DNA from: Diphasiastrum complanatum
Lineage: Eukaryota > Streptophyta > Lycopodiopsida > Lycopodiales > Lycopodiaceae
Direction of reading: 5' to 3'
Length of the DNA stretch: 64,000 nucleotides
Assembly (NCBI GenBank): GCA_029204225.1
Contig: CM055097.1
Coordinates: 55,690,719-55,754,718 of the forward strand
The notes beneath the pieces are model-generated. The model had not been told where the DNA came from, made no database searches, and was given only the letters and a program-made list of their open reading frames with translations. The translations under genes were made by a program, and so were the position numbers. Position 1 is the first letter of the stretch; the number at the start of each line of letters is the position of its first letter. Of the stretch, positions 58,377 through 64,000 are shown in pieces.

Positions 58377-59459
58377 CTAGCGTATAAAAATAAAAGATTA
58401 AACCAAAACACTTAGTATCTTTTAGAACTATAGAAGCTTCCAACATGTGACATTGATGGTTAGTTGACTTTTTTCATGGTTGGAGTTCAATCCATAATCG
58501 TGGAGAGCTCTTTGCAAAGTTTGTAAGCACCAACCACAGCACCAACCCACTTCTGATGATGGTTAAGCCCTACACGAGTAATAGAGGTACCGCCACATCC
58601 AATCCTGAGGGCCTTCTCTATCACCCTGTGCTCCCCAATCGATGAGAGTTTTCCAAGCTCTCATAGGTACGACTACAAGGAGGATTTGTTAACACTTTGG
58701 ATCTTCTAGTTCGCTCTCACTTCCATGTTCGTATAGTGGCAGAGTCTTCTATGCGATTTTTATTTGGGATATCCGTAATCAAGTCAAGATATTGAAACAA
58801 CTCTCATCTGTACGCTCCTCCAGAATTGGTTCATGCATTTCTATTGGTACTATTAGTTGAGCCAGGTGATTGTACCAGTGACCCCAAGATTGGGATGTCT
58901 GGCAAGAGTTCTGTCACTTTTGTATAAAAAGTGGATATAGCGTTTGTCAAATACCAGGATCCATAAGTCATAAGTTCATATACTTCGATATAGTTGTAGT
59001 CTCCACAATGTTGTACTCTAATCAGAATATCTTGGGGTTGTAGACTGTGATGGAACTTTGGAGTGTAGAAATGGTAGCTTAGGATCCCTCTTCGAATTAG
59101 CTGACAAATGTTGCCAAATGAAGACATAAATTCAATCCTCGTCATCTGAACTTCAACCCCTTCTGGGTTACATAGCGAGATGGAATAGCGTTAAGGCATT
59201 CTCTGATCTTATGATTTAATTTTTCATTTATGCCTTCAAGAGTGTTAGAGAACACTTGGATGGATTCCATTTTTTCCATTGATTTTTTTTCTACTTTGAG
59301 AGCAAAATTTATCCATTTCTAGCATGCTAGTCAACTAGGTTCATGATTGTGATGGAAGTAAGGTGTTCTAAATCTATTTGATCCACTTATAAGGTTTTAA
59401 GTGAATTTTGGTATGCACTAGAACAAGTCACATTCATATAGTAATGATGTTTTTGATAC
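58377..59459. other. Unassigned; one minus-strand open frame
   Basis: Gypsy similarity stops at 58376. A 104-codon minus-strand frame (58831-59145: FMSSFGNICQLIRRGILSYH, HFYTPKFHHSLQPQDILIRV) is open but unrecognised, with no start context or partner exon. Confidence 0.4.
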
Positions 59460-59900
59460 TCTTACGATGTTTTAAAGTCTGAAAGTGACAAAGAGTCATG
59501 GTGGATTGATAGTGGAACTAGTTCTCATATGATATTTGTTTATTAATCATTTATGATGGAGTCAACAAGTGATCTACATGGCAAATGATGGCAAGTGTGT
59601 CATTGAAGGTATTGGCTCTATTTCTCTTACTCTCTCAAATAAGGGAAAATCAAGACTTGAAAATGTATTGTTCATTCCTTCACTTTTAAAGAGTCTTCTT
59701 AGAGTTGGACAGATGATGACAATGGACATCAAGTAGAGTTTGATGGAGATGCTTGTATCATAAAGAAGAGAGATGTCATGATTGCAAAAGGCATTAGAAA
59801 AGGTAGATTTTATAAGCTTGATGCTTGTGTGATGTCTAATCAAAGGGCTTTGATGACAAAGGAGGTGACATCAAGTGCAAAGTCTCATTCTCTTCTCATG
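59460..59900 (+). pseudogene. Ty1/copia protease/pre-integrase scrap
   Basis: SDKESWWIDSGTSSHMIF near 59482-59540 is the copia protease start (catalytic Asp-Ser-Gly). It is followed in shifted frames by ANDGKCVIEGIGSISL, NVLFIPSLLKSLLRVGQM, then KGRFYKLDA of the pre-integrase domain near 59800. Gag, integrase and RT are absent. Confidence 0.88.
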
Positions 59901-61559
59901 TGTACTTTACTAGTTTGATGATGCTAGTAAGCTTGTTCTCTTCAAGTGTGCATTTTGCAAATGGTGGTGATTCTTTTGGTGAGCCAATGAAAGTATTTTT
60001 TACAACAAGTAATGTCATGGGGTTCAATAAATAGAGTAGATCAAATGATTATATGTTGGATAGAATTGAGGTGCTTGATAGGCAAGATAGTCAAGAAGAT
60101 GAGTCTTCTCCTTTTTTATGATTTGTTCATTAACAAGGAGTCTTGCATGAGCACTCTTGATTGTGTGCTTATTGAGGATTGGAAAGGAATCAAAGAGGTA
60201 GCTAGGATCAAATTTGACACTCATCTTCACCTATTCTACTTCATGTTGGAGGCTGATCATAGCACTATCTCTTTTTTTTATGGTGGTGACATGGATTTCA
60301 CTATGGCTAGTGGAGGGGCTTTTGGTGTAATCTTTTGTGATCTCAACTACATATTTGAGATGTTGGCTTTACAAAGGTTTGGATCTATAAAAAGTGTTTT
60401 GATCAAAGGTTATGATGTATTTTTGGAACAACATATGGTAGGTCTTAGTTTGCTTCATCAAAACCTAGTGAAAAATAGCAATTTGGTGCTAGGAAAAGGC
60501 ATCAAGATGGAACTCAAGGGTCAAAGCAATGAGGATCTGTTAAGTCCTCATTGAACCTAATAACACCCTCTCACGACCACACTGTCATATTAGTTCCAAT
60601 TCTTGTAGTTGTTTGAATACTTGTGGTAAAGGCAAAGGATCAGCAAGGAAGCGTTCTTATATCCTACTTTACTTATTCTATATCATGTTTGAGCAATTTC
60701 AAGTGCAAATTGTCAAGATATGATAAAACTAGTCACATTGTTCTTCATCATTTTGATCTTGAGGATGGACTAGTATTCTTGGCTAGTTTTGCTTATGGAA
60801 ATGGAGCCGAGGGAGGTTCATTATTTCACTCGTTCATACATAAGTTCTCAAGTGTTGAGGATCTCTTGTGGCAAGATGGAGATGGAGACTCATTCATGGA
60901 GTTTCATGTTGCAAGCACTCCAAGTGAGGTGCAATATGGAGGGTTTGATTGTTTTGACATGTGGTTGCTACTATTTTACAGAGATACCATAAGTTTATAC
61001 ATGGAGGAATTCATTCATTATGTTTCTATTTGTTTCTTCATGTAATTTCTCCATCATGGTGTAAAATTGATGTAAGAGAGAGTGAAGCATCCAATTTGGA
61101 CACTATTCTCTACATTAATTATGAAGTCTTTCCATTTATCATTTATAGGATCTTAGAAAAAAGATATAATCTTAAGAGGGAGTCAATTCTTAAAATGGAG
61201 CATAGCAAGTTACATTTTAATAGGGAGTGTAAAAACTAGTAAATTGCAATTTGACTATTTTGAGGCCTAAAACTATGAGATGAGTTCTGATTGTTCATTC
61301 AAAGTTTCTCGCACATAAACCATTGTCCCTTATTGGTCTAAAGTGTAGGAGAAACATAGACCCTTGAAATTAGTCAAGATTGTCACATTACCGTTGATCA
61401 GATAAGTCGATAAGCTTCAAATTTGGAACGCTTAAATTCATTAGGAAAAAGTACAATTGGGTGGCTAGCCTACTATAAATAACAGGTCATTGTACATACT
61501 TTTAATAGCTCTATTAAGTGCAAGTTTGCTTGAGAAGTGGCACTCTCAATTTTTTTTAT

Positions 61560-61563
<4 letters not shown>
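59901..61563. other. Two unrecognised plus-strand frames
   Basis: 60012-60554 (180 codons) and 60623-61045 (140 codons) are open, but match no family I know and do not continue the copia pol order. They may be non-autonomous retrotransposon internal DNA. actataaataac near 61471 is TATA-like. Confidence 0.35.

Positions 61564-61624
<61 letters not shown>
61564..61624. repeat. (CT)n microsatellite
   Basis: About 60 bp of CT repeat. Confidence 0.97.
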
Positions 61625-61627
<3 letters not shown>

Positions 61628-61904
61628 TGTGAGATTGTGCTAGATTGTAGAGAGTGTAATGATCTATGCATAGTTATGAGTTATGAATCAATATTTCTAA
61701 ATGGCTATGGATCATATCTAAAGCTTTCTTTATGTTTAGAGTTATGACATTCATGTTGATTATCTCTACATTTCATGAAATTTTGCAAGTGCTCTTGCCT
61801 AACAATGTGTAGATTTGTTTGTGCTAAATCTTGGGTCATAGATCAATCAAATAGAATGTAAGTATCATTTTATTTCACACATTTCATTCCAACCTTTGTT
61901 GTTG

Positions 61905-61908
<4 letters not shown>

Positions 61909-61943
<35 letters not shown>
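61909..61943. repeat. (TG)n microsatellite
   Basis: About 34 bp of TG repeat. Confidence 0.97.
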
Positions 61944-61947
<4 letters not shown>

Positions 61948-62629
61948 TTTCACGTGGACACACAAATCAATGTGTTTGATCTTCTAAGGTGGGCGTGATT
62001 GCACATGAAACTACCAATCTTCAAGGCAAGAGGACACAAGCATTCATCATTGATCATTCACATTTTCTCGCTCAAACCAAAAACTTAGCATGAGGAAAAC
62101 TAAGTTCCAAACACATTCAAAGAGTGAGAGAGCCCTTGCTCTCGGATAAAGAGAGAAAGAGAGACTTGTACTCAAGTAGAGAGAGAATAGATAGTGAAGG
62201 GAAAAAACTCCATGATTGTCATTCAAAAAACCATATGTACAATGAGAGAGCTCTTCAATATAGTACTAGCTCAAGATCTAGCATGAGGAAATGCTTTAGA
62301 ATGATTGGACCCCATTGATTGCCTTTCTACATCATGAAAGGACCCCTAGATTTTCACCTCTCATTATGATTGGACCTCATGATTTTCAACTCTTTTGATA
62401 GGGCCTCATGATGTGCACGTCTTATAGTGATTGGCCTTGTGATCTAGACCTCAAAATGTGATTGGGCCAAACGAATGCATTGCAATCCTACCATTATGTG
62501 ACAAATGTCACTATCTCACTAGAACTCAACATAAATGAACTAAAATGATTAGGCTACCCTTCACACGTGGGAACATGCTCCACAATGTTTACATATGTAT
62601 ATGAAAGTATAAACCACAGTTGCAGCACG
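61944..62629. other. Intergenic, no gene recognised
   Basis: Short frames only. Repeated tgattgg(a/g)cc words occur at 62300-62470. Confidence 0.45.
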
Positions 62630-63061
62630 ATTCCCGAATCGCGATTCAAAATCGCGATCAGAATCGCGATTCCGATTCGCGATTTTCTCATAATCGTGTA
62701 GAATCGATTTTTTTTTTTAAATTTTTTTTAAGCAATATGGGTATCAGATGAAAGCTCTGATCGAGGGGATTATGATTGTGTAGTTTGCCGACTGTTTCGG
62801 GTGCGAAACACCAAAAAGTGTGTTTTCACTCGAGGAGTTGGAAGGCCAAATCGTAAAGAGGCCTTACCGTCGGGGCCGAGGTCTACCGGCAGCCCCCGGA
62901 CCCCGCCGTTGGGGGGCGTTGCCCCCCAAACCCCCCACCAGGGGGCTACCGCCCCCCGAACCCCCCGTTTCTCGAGGGGCTACCGCCCCCCGAACCCCCC
63001 GTTTCCCGAGGGGCTACTGTCCCCCGAACCCAAAATCGCAAAAAAAAAAAAAAAAAAAAAT
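62630..63061 (+). repeat. GC-rich minisatellite ending in poly(A)
   Basis: Opens with several gattcgcgatt/aatcgcgatt palindromes (62636-62690) and a T-rich patch. It continues to a GC-rich 34-bp minisatellite (ggggctaccgccccccgaac..., units near 62944, 62978 and 63011, with diverged units before) and ends in a run of about 21 A at 63041-63061. A 3' poly(A) suggests a retroposed transcript. G-runs on the minus strand could form G-quadruplexes. Confidence 0.75.
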
Positions 63062-63843
63062 TTGGGAAAATAGCTTATTGCTGAAATCTTTTTAGGGGAT
63101 CAATGGTCAAACCAGCGTTACCTTTTGCAACATTATCTTTTACACTTACTTTTATTGCCTTATTGCTTTATTACGACGATAGGGCTCGACGATAGGGCTC
63201 AACGAGTTGAAGTTTGTTTATCATTTTCTTTATCAAAACATGACTGCCAAAAGTGTTATAGATCAATTCCACATATGTTGAAAACTGGACATGGGGAACA
63301 TGTTTCCCCTTTGCCAAAGGTTGGGATGCCAAAACTATCCTAAAAAGAACCAGCTGAACTAACTTGGACAAAGCTGAATCAACCAAAACTTGAACATTCA
63401 TATTAATTACTCCAATAACGTAAAAAATACTATCCCTGGGCACAACAAGAGAGGGCAAAACACCCCATATAAGCTTCCCAAATGTGCAGTATGTTAACTC
63501 TCCACTGTGTTCTGACCTTGATTTCAAGATAAATTTGAATGTAGAACAAACAATAGCTTCATACCTATTTGTGCTAAAGGCAGAACATCTTCAGAAGCTA
63601 ATCTGGCTTAAGTCCAGTAAAGTGCAATCTGTGCTGCAACGTTTAAATTCATAATTTTTGTTTGATGGAAATCATTAAGCACAAACTATCACATTTTCCA
63701 GCCAAATCATCTTCTTAACGTTGGACATCTTATCTGTACTGCCATCTTGTCGGGTGTGACAAATAGGACTATAAACAATTGACACTATTCAACCCATCAT
63801 GTGACTAAAACATATTTTCCTCACATAAGGGAAGGAGCCTCAA
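63062..63843. other. Probable 3' UTR/flank of the next gene, no frame supported
   Basis: A 118-codon minus-strand frame (63171-63527) has no domain and no splice context. The part adjoining 63843 would be the 3' UTR of the terminal exon below. Confidence 0.4.
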
Positions 63844-64000
63844 CTAAAAGTTCAGCTTTGTCTTCCTATGCCTGAGTTTTTTTATCTTGCCCCTACTTTT
63901 CCCGCGCTTCTTAATGCCACCTCTGGCCTTCAGCCTACGAGTCCCAGCTGTGGATTCGGGTTCTGCCAGAGTCATTGCATCTGTCTGCTCTCCAGCTTCA
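63844..64000 (-). CDS. C-terminal exon of a basic protein (partial, runs off window)
   Basis: The minus-strand frame enters at the window edge (EAGEQTDAMTLAEPESTAGT) and runs 51 codons to a TAG at 63846-63844. The end is very basic: RRLKARGGIKKRGKSRGK then IKKLRHRKTKLNF. Such Arg/Lys-rich tails are typical of nucleolar, ribosome-biogenesis or RNA-binding proteins, and the clean frame with normal codon use suggests a host gene. The family cannot be named from 51 residues. The acceptor lies outside the window. Confidence 0.6.
   Translation of the reverse strand, partial: EAGEQTDAMTLAEPESTAGTRRLKARGGIKKRGKSRGKIKKLRHRKTKLNF

Noticed and set aside
58831-59145. Minus-strand 104-codon frame as a viral or host gene
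   Set aside because: No recognisable motif, and no neighbouring frame continues it.
62801-63095. Two Pro/Gly-rich plus-strand frames
   Set aside because: Produced by the 34-bp GC-rich minisatellite, with a poly-Lys end from the poly(A) run.

Overview
The window looks like nuclear DNA of a seed plant, most likely a flowering plant. It is dense in decayed Ty1/copia and Ty3/gypsy LTR retrotransposons. It also holds long TC/GA, CA and TA microsatellites and one intact intron-bearing host gene, a plant laccase. I cannot place the species from the sequence. Almost every reading frame outside the laccase belongs to a mobile element or is broken.

Layout. 0-7.8 kb: a decayed unrecognised frame (580-1419), a copia reverse transcriptase (about 1.89-2.83 kb), a fragment of a different, non-copia reverse transcriptase (3.0-3.46 kb), and a minus-strand exon-like frame next to a CA repeat (4.9-5.76 kb). 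7.9-17.3 kb: the most unusual region, a Helitron of the Helentron/Helitron2 kind on the plus strand. It has an intron-containing RPA-like gene (8.33-10.02 kb), then a decayed polyprotein region with, in order, an OTU-protease-like domain, a zinc ribbon, a HUH/Y2 Rep domain, a PIF1-type helicase and an endonuclease/exonuclease/phosphatase (EEP) domain. 17.8-23.3 kb: short tandem repeats, a gypsy scrap, a roughly 605-codon frame broken only by TAA/TAG codons, an AT-rich stretch, two divergent fragments of SAM-dependent methyltransferase type, and a duplicated exon/intron-like unit.

27.2-29.6 kb (minus): a complete six-exon laccase (572 residues), secreted, with all four copper-binding motifs. 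30.8-32.0 kb: two tRNA-like sequences, one of them an 86-bp insertion with a perfect 16-bp target-site duplication. 33-44.3 kb: copia and chromodomain gypsy remnants in both orientations, followed by a hAT transposase pseudogene (44.4-46.2 kb). 47.9-48.4 kb: GC-rich islands separated by TA arrays.

51-58.4 kb: a minus-strand copia element (with about 1 kb of unrelated DNA between protease and integrase) whose gag is cut by the 5' LTR of a plus-strand gypsy element. That gypsy has an Asp-tRNA-like primer site and several unusual zinc knuckles. 59.5-59.9 kb: a copia protease scrap. 62.6-63.06 kb: a GC-rich 34-bp minisatellite ending in poly(A). 63.84-64 kb (minus): the last exon of an unidentified, strongly basic protein that continues beyond the window.

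The genes do not form one pathway. The laccase is an ordinary host gene, the Helitron genes form a rolling-circle transposition module, and the rest is a record of nested insertions and decay.
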